DNA from: an uncultured Alphaproteobacteria bacterium | GTDB taxonomy: Bacteria; Pseudomonadota; Alphaproteobacteria; HIMB59; GCA-002718135 | Assembly: GCA_902621165.1 (NCBI GenBank) | Contig: CACNKX010000002.1 | Span: forward strand, 1-64,000 | Direction of reading: 5' to 3' | Length of the DNA stretch: 64,000 nucleotides | Part shown: positions 32,682 to 43,145 of the stretch, piece by piece | Position numbering within the stretch: the stretch's first letter is position 1 | Layout: each line of letters begins with the position of its first letter | The notes under the pieces: model-generated | What the model was told of the DNA's origin: nothing | What the model saw: only the letters and a program-made list of their open reading frames with translations | Database searches by the model: none | Program-made: the position numbers and the translations under genes

Positions 32682-33863
32682 TTAAAGAGCGCCAACAGTA
32701 ACGAATTCTCCACCACTAACTTCTAACTCTTTAAACGCACCAGCGGCATCACCAAACGCATTAAATTCTACGTCTGTTGCACCTTGGTAATCAATATCTT
32801 TACCAGCAGCTAACATTTGTAAGCCGTATGATAATTGACCAGGGTTAATTACAATACCTGGAGCATTAGATACTTTAGCAATATTGTTTAATATTGATTG
32901 CTTATCAGCAGATCCACCAGCTTGAATTGCAAGAGCAATAATTGCTGCAGCATCATAAGATTCTCCAACATATGGAGCACTTCCATCCATGCCATTTGCA
33001 GCTGCTAGTTCTCCAAACTTAGCTGAACCTTTTGAAATTGCACCTGGCATAGAACCAAATGATCCTTCAAGATCAGCACCGATATTATCTACAATTGATT
33101 GACCAATCATACCATCAGAAAGAACAAAAGTGTCAAATGCACCTGAATCTAAAGATGCTTCGATCATTCCTTTTCCACCATCATCAATATAACCAATTAC
33201 TAGTAATGCGTCTCCACCAGCTGATGCAAGAACACCAACTTCTGATGAATAATCTGCTTTACCATCTTCGTGTGCAGCAGATGCTGTAATAGTTCCACCA
33301 CCACGTGCAAATGAAGCTTCAAATACTTCAGCTAAACCTTTTCCGTAGTCATTGTTAGTATAAGTTACAGCAATACTTTCAATTCCTCTGCTTAAAGCAA
33401 GTTTAGCTAATACTTGACCACCTTTTGCATCAGATGGAGCAGTACGCCAAAAAGTTCCATTATCAGGAACTTTACTTAAACCTGGTGAAGTTGCAGATGG
33501 AGATACCATTAAGATACCATTTGGTACTGCAACGTTTGCATTAATCGCGCCTGTTACACCTGAACAGTCAGCACCCATAATAGCAGTTACACCTTGTGCA
33601 ACTAGATCCTCAGCAGCAGCAGTTGCAGCAGCAGAGTCTACACAAGTTGAATCAGCCTCTAAGATAGTAATTGATTCACCACCTAAAAGATTTCCAGAGT
33701 TTGATGCTTCATCAAATGCCATTCTAGCACCATCTCTCATAGCAGGAGTTAAAGATTCAATTGGTCCTGTAAAACCAAGAATAATTCCTACTTTAATTTC
33801 TGCTAATGCAGCAGTCGTTACAGTCGACAAGCTCACAATAACAGCTAGAAGTAATTTTTTCAT
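32682..33863 (-). CDS. branched-chain amino acid ABC transporter substrate-binding protein (LivK-like)
   Basis: Signal peptide, then EIKVGIILGFTGPIESLTPAMRDGARMAFDE; type I periplasmic binding fold. Confidence 0.88.
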   Translation of the reverse strand: MKKLLLAVIVSLSTVTTAALAEIKVGIILGFTGPIESLTPAMRDGARMAFDEASNSGNLLGGESITILEADSTCVDSAAATAAAEDLVAQGVTAIMGADCSGVTGAINANVAVPNGILMVSPSATSPGLSKVPDNGTFWRTAPSDAKGGQVLAKLALSRGIESIAVTYTNNDYGKGLAEVFEASFARGGGTITASAAHEDGKADYSSEVGVLASAGGDALLVIGYIDDGGKGMIEASLDSGAFDTFVLSDGMIGQSIVDNIGADLEGSFGSMPGAISKGSAKFGELAAANGMDGSAPYVGESYDAAAIIALAIQAGGSADKQSILNNIAKVSNAPGIVINPGQLSYGLQMLAAGKDIDYQGATDVEFNAFGDAAGAFKELEVSGGEFVTVGAL

Positions 33864-34013
33864 ATTTCCTCCAAAAAAGTATACTTTTTATGTACGGTAT
33901 CTCATATACTAGTTCCAAAAATCAATCATGCAATTTTTTCATAAAAATATCTAAGAATTAAGCCAAAAACCACAAATTGACTTCATTTGCCTCACCAGAT
34001 AAAGATTAAAATA

Positions 34014-34994
34014 ATGACAATTGGAATTCTTGGTGGAGGAGTTTGGGGAAGTGCACTTGCACGAGTATTAAGTAATAATAAAGTTATTATTTATGCTCGA
34101 GATGAACAAATTGTTAAATCAATAAATGAGCTTAGAATTAATCCAAAATTAAAATACAGTTCATTTAATGAAAATGTCACTGCTACTAGTTCTTTAAAAG
34201 AAATTAGATACGTAAAATTTTTATTTATAACTTTACCTGCTCAAAATATAAGGGAGGTAATTAAGGACTCTTCATTACATAATAAGAATCATCATATTAT
34301 TATATGTTCTAAAGGTATTGAAATATCGTCATCAAAATTTTTAACAGATGTATTTCAAGAAATGATGCCTTTTAAATCAATTAGTATTTTATCTGGCCCA
34401 TCTTTTTCAAATGAAGTATCTCAAAATTTACCAACTGCATTAACACTTGCAACAAAAGATAAAAAAGATTTCGAGAATATTTCTAAACTTATACCTTACA
34501 AAGAGTTTAGAATTTATTATTCAAATGATTTAATTGGAACACAGATAGGCGGTGCGTTAAAGAATATATACGCAATAGCGGCAGGTATTGCAGAAGGATT
34601 AAATTTAGGAGAAAATGCTAAAAGTGCACTCATATCTAGATCTTTTGCAGAAATGACACGATACGCAAAAAAATTTAAATCTGATAAAAATACATTATTT
34701 GGTTTATCTGGGCTTGGTGATCTCATTTTAACATGTAGTTCTAAAAGTTCTCGTAATACACAATTTGGTATTAAATTAGCTTCATCAAAATATGATAATT
34801 TTTTAGATCTTTTAAAATCTCAAGAAGTAACAGAAGGTTATTATACAGTTAAAGCAGTCTATAATATTTCACAAAAAAAAAAAATTGATATGCCAATTAT
34901 GGAGTCTGTATACAATATACTTTATAAACAACATGATTTAAAGGATGAACTAAGTAATTTACTGAACAGACCAATAACAGAAGAAAAAATTTAA
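34014..34994 (+). CDS. gpsA: NAD(P)-dependent glycerol-3-phosphate dehydrogenase (ATG at 34014; track start 33987)
   Basis: IGILGGGVWGSALARVLS, GGALKNIYAIAAGIAEGLNLGENAKSALI, LSGLGDLILTCSS. Confidence 0.95.
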   Translation: MTIGILGGGVWGSALARVLSNNKVIIYARDEQIVKSINELRINPKLKYSSFNENVTATSSLKEIRYVKFLFITLPAQNIREVIKDSSLHNKNHHIIICSKGIEISSSKFLTDVFQEMMPFKSISILSGPSFSNEVSQNLPTALTLATKDKKDFENISKLIPYKEFRIYYSNDLIGTQIGGALKNIYAIAAGIAEGLNLGENAKSALISRSFAEMTRYAKKFKSDKNTLFGLSGLGDLILTCSSKSSRNTQFGIKLASSKYDNFLDLLKSQEVTEGYYTVKAVYNISQKKKIDMPIMESVYNILYKQHDLKDELSNLLNRPITEEKI

Positions 34995-34995
34995 T

Positions 34996-35943
34996 TTGAT
35001 GACAAAAAAAATATTTTATAATTTAGACACAAGCTGGGTGAATAATACACAAATTAATTTGAGTGCTGTAGAGCGTCGAACATCTACCTTAACAAAAAGA
35101 AGAACTGTAAAAAAGGAATTTCAAGTCGCTTGGTTGTTAAAAGCTATTACTTTAATCGATCTTACTACACTAAGTGGTGATGACACTTTTGGAAAAGTTG
35201 AAAGACTGTGTAATAAAGCTCTTAATCCCATTGATGCTTATATTCTTCAGGATTTAGGGTTAGAAAAAAATGCTGTCAGAGTAGGAGCTGTATGTGTTTA
35301 TCACCATCTAATAAAAGATTGTACAAAACTAATTCAAAACAAAATACCAATTGCTGCAGTTTCTACCGGTTTTCCTGCAGGTTTGTCATCTTATACGACC
35401 AGAAAAAAAGAAATTTCTGACTCTATTAAAGATGGTGCTGATGAAATTGATATTGTTATCAATAGAGGATACGTTCTCCAAAATAATTGGAAAAAATTAT
35501 ACGAGGAGGTTCGTAGCTTTAAAGAAACTGCAGGTAAAACAAAAATTAAAGCTATTCTTGGTGTTGGGGATCTTGAGACTCTTCGAAATGTAGCTAAAGC
35601 ATCTTTAGTTTGTATGATGGCTGGTGCTGATTTTATTAAAACATCAACAGGAAAAGAAAGTATAAATGCTAATTTAAATAATAGTCTTGTAATGTTGAGA
35701 ATGATTAGAGATTTTTATACAAAAACTGGAAAAAAGATTGGTTTTAAACCTGCAGGTGGAATATCAACGGCTAAATCTGTCTTAGAATTTTTAATATTGG
35801 TTGCTGAAGAGTTAGGATTTGAATGGGTTAATCCTAAATTATTGCGAATTGGTGCCTCTAGTTTATTAATTGATATAGAAAGACAACTCTATCATTACAC
35901 TAGTGGCAGGTATGCAAATAAAGAAAAACTTGCAATAGGATAA
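34996..35943 (+). CDS. deoC: deoxyribose-phosphate aldolase
   Basis: LTTLSGDDTFGKVERLCNKA, GADEIDIVINRGYV, GADFIKTSTGKES, GFKPAGGIST. Confidence 0.93.
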   Translation: MMTKKIFYNLDTSWVNNTQINLSAVERRTSTLTKRRTVKKEFQVAWLLKAITLIDLTTLSGDDTFGKVERLCNKALNPIDAYILQDLGLEKNAVRVGAVCVYHHLIKDCTKLIQNKIPIAAVSTGFPAGLSSYTTRKKEISDSIKDGADEIDIVINRGYVLQNNWKKLYEEVRSFKETAGKTKIKAILGVGDLETLRNVAKASLVCMMAGADFIKTSTGKESINANLNNSLVMLRMIRDFYTKTGKKIGFKPAGGISTAKSVLEFLILVAEELGFEWVNPKLLRIGASSLLIDIERQLYHYTSGRYANKEKLAIG

Positions 35944-35944
35944 T

Positions 35945-38305
35945 ATGGATAAAGTTATTAAAAATTTTAAAAATATATCTTATGGTCCTGCACCAGAAGA
36001 CAGTAAAGAAGTTAATAGTTGGATAAAAAATTTAAAAAATCCAAATAATCATTTTATTAATGGTAAGTTTGTAAAATCATCTAGCTCAAAAAAATTAAAT
36101 ATAATTAATCCTTCCACAAATAAAAAAATTGCAACATTATCAGTCGCTTCAAAAAAAGATGTAAATGTCGCAGTAAGTGCTGCTAAAAAAGCTCACATTA
36201 AATGGTCTAAATTATCATCTTTTGATCGATCAAAATATTTATATGCCCTAGCTCGTCTCATTCAAAAAAATTCAAGATTTATTTCTGTTTTAGAGACCAT
36301 TGATAATGGTAAGCCTATAAGAGAAACAAGAGATATAGATATTCCACTTGTTGCAAGACATTTTTATTATCATGCTGGGTGGGCTGCGAGGAATACAAAT
36401 AATTCTGATAATTCTATAGGTGTTGTTGGACAAATTATACCATGGAACTTTCCGTTATTAATGTTAGCGTGGAAAATTGCCCCTGCAATTGCTCTTGGAA
36501 ATACAGTAGTGTTAAAACCTGCAGAGTATACCTCTCTAAGCGCTCTCTATTTTGCTGAACTTTGTGAAAAAGCTAAAATTCCACAAGGTGTAATTAATAT
36601 TATTACGGGAGATGGTTCTACTGGTGAACATATAACATCACATAAAGATATTAAAAAAATTGCCTTTACGGGATCAACTGAAGTTGGAAAAAAAATAATT
36701 CAAACAAATACTAATCCAGATAAAAAAATGACAATGGAACTTGGTGGTAAATCACCTTTTATTGTATTTGAAGATGCAGATTTAGATAGTGCCGTAGAAG
36801 GTGTTGTTGATGCGATTTGGTTTAACCAAGGCCAGGTATGTTGTGCGGGATCAAGACTCTTAGTACAAGAAAGTATTGAGAAAAAATTTATTCAAAAACT
36901 TAAGAAAAGAATGGAAAAACTTCGTGTTGGTGATCCATTAGATAAGTCAATTGATATCGGCGCTATAGTTGCACCGGTCCAACTTAAAAAAATTAATTCT
37001 TTAGTAAATAAAGCACAAAAAGATGGAAATAAATTATGGCAGCCTTCATGGTCATGTCCAACAAATGGTTTATTTTATCCTCCATCTTTATTTACAAATG
37101 TAACACCGTCATCTTTTATTGCTCAAGTAGAAATATTTGGGCCAGTTTTAACAACAATGACATTTAGAACACCTAGTGAAGCTGTATCCATTGCAAATAA
37201 TACTCCATACGGACTTGCGGCAAGTATTTGGTCTGAAAATATTAACTTAGCTTTAGATATTGCTCCAAAAGTAAAAGCTGGAGTCATCTGGATAAATTCT
37301 ACAAACTTATTTGATGCTGCGTGTGGTTTTGGGGGATACAAAGAAAGTGGTTTTGGAAGAGAAGGTGGTTCGGAGGGTATTAGAGCATATTCAAAATTAC
37401 CACTTCCTCTTTCTAAGTCAAAAAGAGGAAAAAAATCATCTAAAGGTCAATCATCTAATTCTATAGATAGAACTCCAAAATTATATATTGGAGGTAAACA
37501 AAAAAGACCTGATAGTGGTTATTCCTTTTCTTCTTATGATGCTCATAATAATTTTATTTGTGATGTTCCAAATTCAAATCGCAAAGATGTAAGAGACACC
37601 GTTGAGGCTGCATCTAAAGCAGTTGGCAAATCTTCCACTAATTTTAATAGAGCTCAAATTCTTTATTACTTAGCCGAAAATTTACAAAATCGAAAAAATA
37701 CCTTTTCTAGCTTACTATCATCTCTAATTGGTATTTCGCAAAAAGATGCCGAAAAAGAATTTGATCAATCAATAGAAAGATTATTTTATTACGGTGCTAT
37801 GGCTGATAAGTTTGAAGGATCTATTCATAATCCTCCTATAAGAGGTTTAACACTAGCTGTTAAAGAACCGATAGGCGTTGTTGCAAATATTTTAAATGAT
37901 GATTATCCACTATTAAGTTTAATAACTACATTAGGATCAAATTTTGCAGCAGGAAATGCTAGTATTATTGTTCCAGGACAAAAGACATCTCTTTTAGCAA
38001 CAGAATTGTATCAATTACTAGAAACTTCTGATGTTCCAGCAGGCTATATTAACATCCTTACAACTAAACAAAATAGTTTGAATAAAATCTTATCCGAACA
38101 TGAAAATATTGATGGTATTTGGTTTTTTAGTGAAAATAATAATGAGCGTCTGAAGGTTATTCAAAGTACAACATCAAATTTAAAAAGAACTTGGTGTCCA
38201 CAATCAAAAAATCTTGATTGGTCTTCGAAAGAAGAAGATTTCTTAGAAGAGTTTTTATATCAAAGTACACAAGTAAAAAATATTTGGATACCATACGGAG
38301 AGTGA
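35945..38305 (+). CDS. ALDH16-like two-domain aldehyde dehydrogenase
   Basis: N-terminal complete ALDH (IIPWNFPLLMLAWKIAPAIALGNTVVLKPAEYT, MELGGKSPFIVFEDAD, NQGQVCCAGSR); C-terminal about 300 aa ALDH-like segment without an evident catalytic-Cys motif. Confidence 0.85.
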   Translation: MDKVIKNFKNISYGPAPEDSKEVNSWIKNLKNPNNHFINGKFVKSSSSKKLNIINPSTNKKIATLSVASKKDVNVAVSAAKKAHIKWSKLSSFDRSKYLYALARLIQKNSRFISVLETIDNGKPIRETRDIDIPLVARHFYYHAGWAARNTNNSDNSIGVVGQIIPWNFPLLMLAWKIAPAIALGNTVVLKPAEYTSLSALYFAELCEKAKIPQGVINIITGDGSTGEHITSHKDIKKIAFTGSTEVGKKIIQTNTNPDKKMTMELGGKSPFIVFEDADLDSAVEGVVDAIWFNQGQVCCAGSRLLVQESIEKKFIQKLKKRMEKLRVGDPLDKSIDIGAIVAPVQLKKINSLVNKAQKDGNKLWQPSWSCPTNGLFYPPSLFTNVTPSSFIAQVEIFGPVLTTMTFRTPSEAVSIANNTPYGLAASIWSENINLALDIAPKVKAGVIWINSTNLFDAACGFGGYKESGFGREGGSEGIRAYSKLPLPLSKSKRGKKSSKGQSSNSIDRTPKLYIGGKQKRPDSGYSFSSYDAHNNFICDVPNSNRKDVRDTVEAASKAVGKSSTNFNRAQILYYLAENLQNRKNTFSSLLSSLIGISQKDAEKEFDQSIERLFYYGAMADKFEGSIHNPPIRGLTLAVKEPIGVVANILNDDYPLLSLITTLGSNFAAGNASIIVPGQKTSLLATELYQLLETSDVPAGYINILTTKQNSLNKILSEHENIDGIWFFSENNNERLKVIQSTTSNLKRTWCPQSKNLDWSSKEEDFLEEFLYQSTQVKNIWIPYGE

Positions 38306-38317
38306 TATACTAAAAAT

Positions 38318-38776
38318 ATGTTAATTAATGTCGATCCTATTTTAAGTCCTGATATATTAAAAACATTACGTGAAATGGGCCATGGTGATAGACTTGTTAT
38401 ATCCGATATTAATTATCCTGCTCATTCGAACCACAATAGAGTTCACCGATTAGACGGCCTTGATATGACAACTGTTATGAGAGCTGTTTTATCTGTTTTT
38501 CCATTGGATAGTTTCGTAGAGTCAGCTGTTCACCGAATGGAAGTTGATAATCAGCCAGATGAAATTAATGATGCAAATAAAGAAGTAATTGATGCAATTA
38601 AGGAAGTATCAGGAGATCATTGGAAAATAGGTTCATACGAAAGACAAGAATTTTATAAGCAATCAAGATCAACCTATGCATATATTACAACAAGTGAAAG
38701 ACGACCTTACTGTAATTTTATTTTAACAAAAGGTGTTATTAAACCAGATGGTACTGTTTGGATAATCGATAAATAA
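38318..38776 (+). CDS. RbsD/FucU family sugar mutarotase-like protein
   Basis: ILKTLREMGHGDRLVISDINYPAHS; DGLDMTTVMRAVLSVFPLD; SERRPYCNFILTKGVI. Confidence 0.85.
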   Translation: MLINVDPILSPDILKTLREMGHGDRLVISDINYPAHSNHNRVHRLDGLDMTTVMRAVLSVFPLDSFVESAVHRMEVDNQPDEINDANKEVIDAIKEVSGDHWKIGSYERQEFYKQSRSTYAYITTSERRPYCNFILTKGVIKPDGTVWIIDK

Positions 38777-38778
38777 TT

Positions 38779-39693
38779 ATGTCGATTAGTATTCTTGGTA
38801 TTTTTGTTGCTGATCTCGTTTTTTTTGGTGAAAAAATTCCAGTTGAAGGTGAAACTATTCTTGGTAAAAATTTTGTTATTGGTCCTGGTGGCAAAGGATC
38901 AAACCAAGCAGTAGCTGCAGCTAAGGCTGGTGCAAAAACTTTTTTTATTTCAAAGATTGGTGACGATCAATTTGGCTCTATGGCAACTGAGATTTATGAA
39001 AATTCTGGTGTTGATTATAGCAATGTTATTATTTCAAAAGATCATTCAACTGGTGCTGCAGGTATACTTGTAAATGAAGGAACAGGAGCTAATGCTATAA
39101 ATGTTTTTCCAGGTGCAGCAGGAGCAATTACTATTGAAGATATAGATAAAGCAGAAGAGGCAATTAAAAACTCAAGTATATTTCTTTCACAACTAGAGGC
39201 ACCAAAGGATGTTGTTACCTATGCATTAAAAAAAGCACATAGTTTAAATGTAAAAACAATTTTAAATCCTGCTCCAGCAGCTGAAATAGATGAATCTTTA
39301 TTTTCTATGATTGATTATTTTACACCAAATGAAACGGAAGCAAGTTTTTATGTGGATCACAATGTTGAAACACATGAGGATGCTGAGAAAGCTGCTATGC
39401 AATTATTAGAAAAAGGAATTAAAAATGTTGTTATTACTCTTGGAGAAAAGGGAGCTTTCTTTGCCAATAATGAAGAAAAATTTTCTTTACCTGTAGCTAA
39501 TCTTTCAAATCCAGTAGTCGACACAACAGGTGCTGGCGATGCTTTCAATGCAGGTTTTGCTGCAGCACTTACTGAGGGTCAAAATATTAAAGATGCTCTA
39601 AAATTTGCTAGTGCTACTGCTGGCTTATCAACAACTAAAATTGGTACGGCAAATTCTATGCCTTCTCGAGAGGAAATTGATAAACTTTTATAA
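38779..39693 (+). CDS. rbsK: ribokinase
   Basis: PfkB family: GPGGKGSNQAVAAAKAGA, VVDTTGAGDAFNAGFAAAL. Confidence 0.9.
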   Translation: MSISILGIFVADLVFFGEKIPVEGETILGKNFVIGPGGKGSNQAVAAAKAGAKTFFISKIGDDQFGSMATEIYENSGVDYSNVIISKDHSTGAAGILVNEGTGANAINVFPGAAGAITIEDIDKAEEAIKNSSIFLSQLEAPKDVVTYALKKAHSLNVKTILNPAPAAEIDESLFSMIDYFTPNETEASFYVDHNVETHEDAEKAAMQLLEKGIKNVVITLGEKGAFFANNEEKFSLPVANLSNPVVDTTGAGDAFNAGFAAALTEGQNIKDALKFASATAGLSTTKIGTANSMPSREEIDKLL

Positions 39694-39696
39694 TTA

Positions 39697-39894
39697 TTGT
39701 ATAATATAATTATCATGCAATTATTTTTAGAAAGACTGATCTATTTTTGGGCTGGGATTACAGCTATTGGTCTTTTAATAGCCGTAGCTTATTGGGCAAT
39801 CGCAACTATAATTTACGTAGCTTTTATCTCTCTCTTTGTTGCTATCGCAGCTACTCTTTTCTATCATTTTTATTGGTCCAAAAGAGATAATTAA
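39697..39894 (+). CDS. small hydrophobic membrane protein
   Basis: 65 aa, two hydrophobic segments; fits between rbsK and sbcB. ATG at 39715 is an alternative start. Confidence 0.5.
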   Translation: MYNIIIMQLFLERLIYFWAGITAIGLLIAVAYWAIATIIYVAFISLFVAIAATLFYHFYWSKRDN

Positions 39895-39926
39895 TAGTCT
39901 ATAAATACCAATAAGGTTATTTTTCA

Positions 39927-41438
39927 GTGTCAAAATATATATTTTACGATTTAGAAACATCAGGAAGAGGTAAGAAAGAATATCCAACTGCTTTTGGTAC
40001 TACTCCAAAATGGGAGCAGATAATGCAAATTGCTGCAATAGTTACTGACTCAAAGTTTAATCAAACAAATCAAAATATGAATGAGTTCTGTAGACCTCGA
40101 ACATCAGTGATTTCTCAACCTGGTGCATTAATAACAACACTTAAAGGTATGAGAGAGGCACTTGATGCCCCACAGTCATCTTACGAATTAATGAAAAAAA
40201 TTAATGAAACTTTTGATGAATGGAAAAAAGATGATCCAAGATCTACTTTTATTGGCCACAATATAATAGAGTTTGATGAATCAGTTCTCGAATATAATTT
40301 GTTTAGTCATATGTTTTATCCTTATGTAACAAGAAAGAGTAGGGGTGATACATTAAATTTAGCGAGAGGTTTATATGCCATCAACCCATCAAGCATAAAA
40401 ACACCTTTAACAGAAAGAGGTAATCCTAGTTTTAAATTAGAAAAAATTGCAGAGATGAACAACTTGCCTGTTGAATTTGCTCATGATGCATTTTCAGATG
40501 TTAAGACATCAATTGCTTTGACAAAATATATTAACGAAGCAGACAAAACTAATTGGAATCAGCTTCAAATGACAATGAGTAAAGAAGATGCAATTGAATA
40601 TATAAATAAAAACAAAGGCTTCTGTTTTATGACAAGTTTTGGAGGAAGAATTAAACTTCAAGCTTTGTCGATGGTATGTGAGTCTCAGTACAATGGTTGG
40701 TTTCATACAATTGATTTAGCTCATGATCCGACACCATTAATAGAAGCTAATTCTGAAGAATTTAAAAAACTTATCAAAAGAAAAAATAGATACGTTATTA
40801 CTAATCAACATCCTATTATTCTACCAGGTAAAATTGCTTCTAATTATGAGCCATACGATGAGATTGGTTCAGATGTACTAAATGAAAGAGCAAAAATAGT
40901 TTTTAAAAATAAAGATTTAGCAGACAAGTTTAAACTTATGGAAATTGATAGGCGTATTGAAAAAGAAGATGAAAAATCTCAAGATAATGTTTTTCCTGAA
41001 AGTGCAGCAAATGCCTTTCTTGATTTTAAACAATCAACAGAAATAGCTAAATTTCATGAACAGAATGACTGGAATGAAAAATATAAAATTGCCCTTTCAA
41101 TTAAAGAGCCAAGAGCAAACTTTATCTTAAAAAGACTTATATTTGATGAAAGTCCAAAAACTCTATCAAAAGAAGATTTTAAAATGGTTCACCGAGAGTT
41201 ACATGAAAGGTTAGTTATTAATCAAGAAAGACCCTTTACAACGATACCAGAAGCAATGTCTCAAACTGATACTGAATTGGTTAAAATGGAAGAAAGTGAT
41301 GATGAACATAAAGCTCAAAAAATGCAAATTTTAAAAGATTACAATGTCTATTTAAATTTTATGGAGAAATATTTCTCTAATAAAAATGCTGAACCTCTTC
41401 CTAGTGGTAAAGAACTGAGCAAAATAATCTTTGGTTAA
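39927..41438 (+). CDS. sbcB: exodeoxyribonuclease I
   Basis: IFYDLETSGRGKKEYPTAFG, FIGHNIIEFDESVLEYNLF, AHDAFSDVKTSIAL. Confidence 0.92.
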   Translation: MSKYIFYDLETSGRGKKEYPTAFGTTPKWEQIMQIAAIVTDSKFNQTNQNMNEFCRPRTSVISQPGALITTLKGMREALDAPQSSYELMKKINETFDEWKKDDPRSTFIGHNIIEFDESVLEYNLFSHMFYPYVTRKSRGDTLNLARGLYAINPSSIKTPLTERGNPSFKLEKIAEMNNLPVEFAHDAFSDVKTSIALTKYINEADKTNWNQLQMTMSKEDAIEYINKNKGFCFMTSFGGRIKLQALSMVCESQYNGWFHTIDLAHDPTPLIEANSEEFKKLIKRKNRYVITNQHPIILPGKIASNYEPYDEIGSDVLNERAKIVFKNKDLADKFKLMEIDRRIEKEDEKSQDNVFPESAANAFLDFKQSTEIAKFHEQNDWNEKYKIALSIKEPRANFILKRLIFDESPKTLSKEDFKMVHRELHERLVINQERPFTTIPEAMSQTDTELVKMEESDDEHKAQKMQILKDYNVYLNFMEKYFSNKNAEPLPSGKELSKIIFG

Positions 41439-42223
41439 TGTTTGAACTTCAATATTTTATTATTGGTATTGTCCAAGGCTTTACTGAATTTTTACCAATT
41501 AGTTCTTCTGGGCATTTGGTTCTTGTATCAGAATTGACGACTTGGCAGGATCAAGGTCTCTTTACAGATGTCGCTGTTCATGTTGGAACATTATTAGCAG
41601 TTATAATTTATTTAAGATCACAAATAATAGCTCTAGCTAAGAATTTTTTTTCTTTTCAGCTAACTCAAAATGATAATTTAATTAAAATTATTATTGCAAC
41701 AATACCTGCGGTTATAGTTGGATTTTTTATTTTTGATTTTGTTCAATTATATTTCCGCGATATAAAAGTTGTTGCAGTATCAAGTGTTGTTTTTGCTGCT
41801 TTATTATTTGTAGCAGATCATTTTAAAATCAAAATGTCTTCCTGGGAGAATATGAGTTATGTGCAGGCCTTTATCATTGGTGCATTTCAAGTATTAGCTT
41901 TTATACCTGGTGCAAGTAGAGCAGGTGTTACAATTACTGGGGCACGTTTTCTGGGTTTTGATAGATCATCTGCAGCAACATTTTCTATGCTTTTATCTAT
42001 ACCCCTTATTTTAGCATCTTTAGTTTTAACAAGTTTAGATTTAATAAGTAGCTCTGAGATAAATATAAATTTATACAAATCTTTATTTGCAGCATTTGTC
42101 GCCTGTATTACTGCTCTAGTATCAATTAACATCATGATGAGAATTATACAAAGTTCAACCTTTAACATTTTTATTATTTATAGAGTTTTACTAGGATTTA
42201 TCTTATTATATTTTTATGCATAA
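41438..42223 (+). CDS. uppP: undecaprenyl-diphosphatase
   Basis: IGIVQGFTEFLPISSSGHLVL, FIPGASRAGVTITGARFLGFDRSSAATFSMLLSIP. Confidence 0.96.
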   Translation: MFELQYFIIGIVQGFTEFLPISSSGHLVLVSELTTWQDQGLFTDVAVHVGTLLAVIIYLRSQIIALAKNFFSFQLTQNDNLIKIIIATIPAVIVGFFIFDFVQLYFRDIKVVAVSSVVFAALLFVADHFKIKMSSWENMSYVQAFIIGAFQVLAFIPGASRAGVTITGARFLGFDRSSAATFSMLLSIPLILASLVLTSLDLISSSEININLYKSLFAAFVACITALVSINIMMRIIQSSTFNIFIIYRVLLGFILLYFYA

Positions 42224-43145
42224 AATATCTGGAGTCTTTAGCGCTGCTCTAACACCGGTAAAAAGTGATTTATCAATAAATAAAGACCTCTACCTTCGTC
42301 ATTGTCAGTATTTAATGAGAGAAGGGCACGATGGTCTTGCTATTTTTGGCACAACAGGTGAAGCAAATAGTTTTTCTGTTCAAGAAAAAAAAGATCATAT
42401 AGATTTTTTGATTTCAAATCGAATAGATCCTAAAATTCTTATGCCAGGTACAGGTTCGTCTTCATTGAAAGAAGCAATTGATATGACAAAACATGCTTCC
42501 TCTCATAAAGTAAGAGCAGTTCTTTTATTGCCACCATTTTATTATAAGAATGTTACAGATGAAGGAGTAATTAACTATTATCGTCATTTAATTGAAAATG
42601 TTGGTGATAGTGAACTTCATTATGTTTTATATCACATACCGCAAAATACATATGTTCCCATAAGTTTCAAAACTATTGAAACACTATTAAAATTGTATCC
42701 AAGTAATATTGTTGGTTTAAAAGATTCAAGTGGTGATGGTGAACGTATGATGAAGGTTATAAAATATTTCAATAATTTTTCAGTATTTTGTGGTCATGAT
42801 AGTCTAGCTTTAAGTATAAGCAAAAGGGGAGGAGCTGGAGCAATTACTGCAGGTACAAATGTTTGTGGAAAATTACTTAGCTTTATTTTAAAAAATTATA
42901 AAAACGAAAATTCAATTAAAAATTTTAATGAATTACAGAGTCTTTTAGAAAAAATAAGACAAGTTATTACGACACATGAACCTATTAGTTTAATGAAGGC
43001 TTATTTTTCCATTGTAGATAATATTTCTGAATGGAATAATGTATTACCACCATTAAAAAAAATTGATGATCCTGAAAATCATAAACTTGTTTTAATATTA
43101 AAAGAATTAGTAAAAAAAATAGATCCGTTAATAGCGAATACGTGA
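42216..43145 (+). CDS. dihydrodipicolinate synthase/N-acetylneuraminate lyase family protein
   Basis: DapA-like TIM barrel: GHDGLAIFGTTGEANSFSVQEK, VGLKDSSGDGERM (Schiff-base Lys). Confidence 0.85.
   Translation: MHKISGVFSAALTPVKSDLSINKDLYLRHCQYLMREGHDGLAIFGTTGEANSFSVQEKKDHIDFLISNRIDPKILMPGTGSSSLKEAIDMTKHASSHKVRAVLLLPPFYYKNVTDEGVINYYRHLIENVGDSELHYVLYHIPQNTYVPISFKTIETLLKLYPSNIVGLKDSSGDGERMMKVIKYFNNFSVFCGHDSLALSISKRGGAGAITAGTNVCGKLLSFILKNYKNENSIKNFNELQSLLEKIRQVITTHEPISLMKAYFSIVDNISEWNNVLPPLKKIDDPENHKLVLILKELVKKIDPLIANT

Noticed and set aside
33059-33289. 76-aa plus-strand ORF, Gln/His/Leu-rich, inside the liv binding-protein gene
   Set aside because: Composition explained by the antisense of Ala/Gly/Asp-rich codons in the supported minus-strand CDS.
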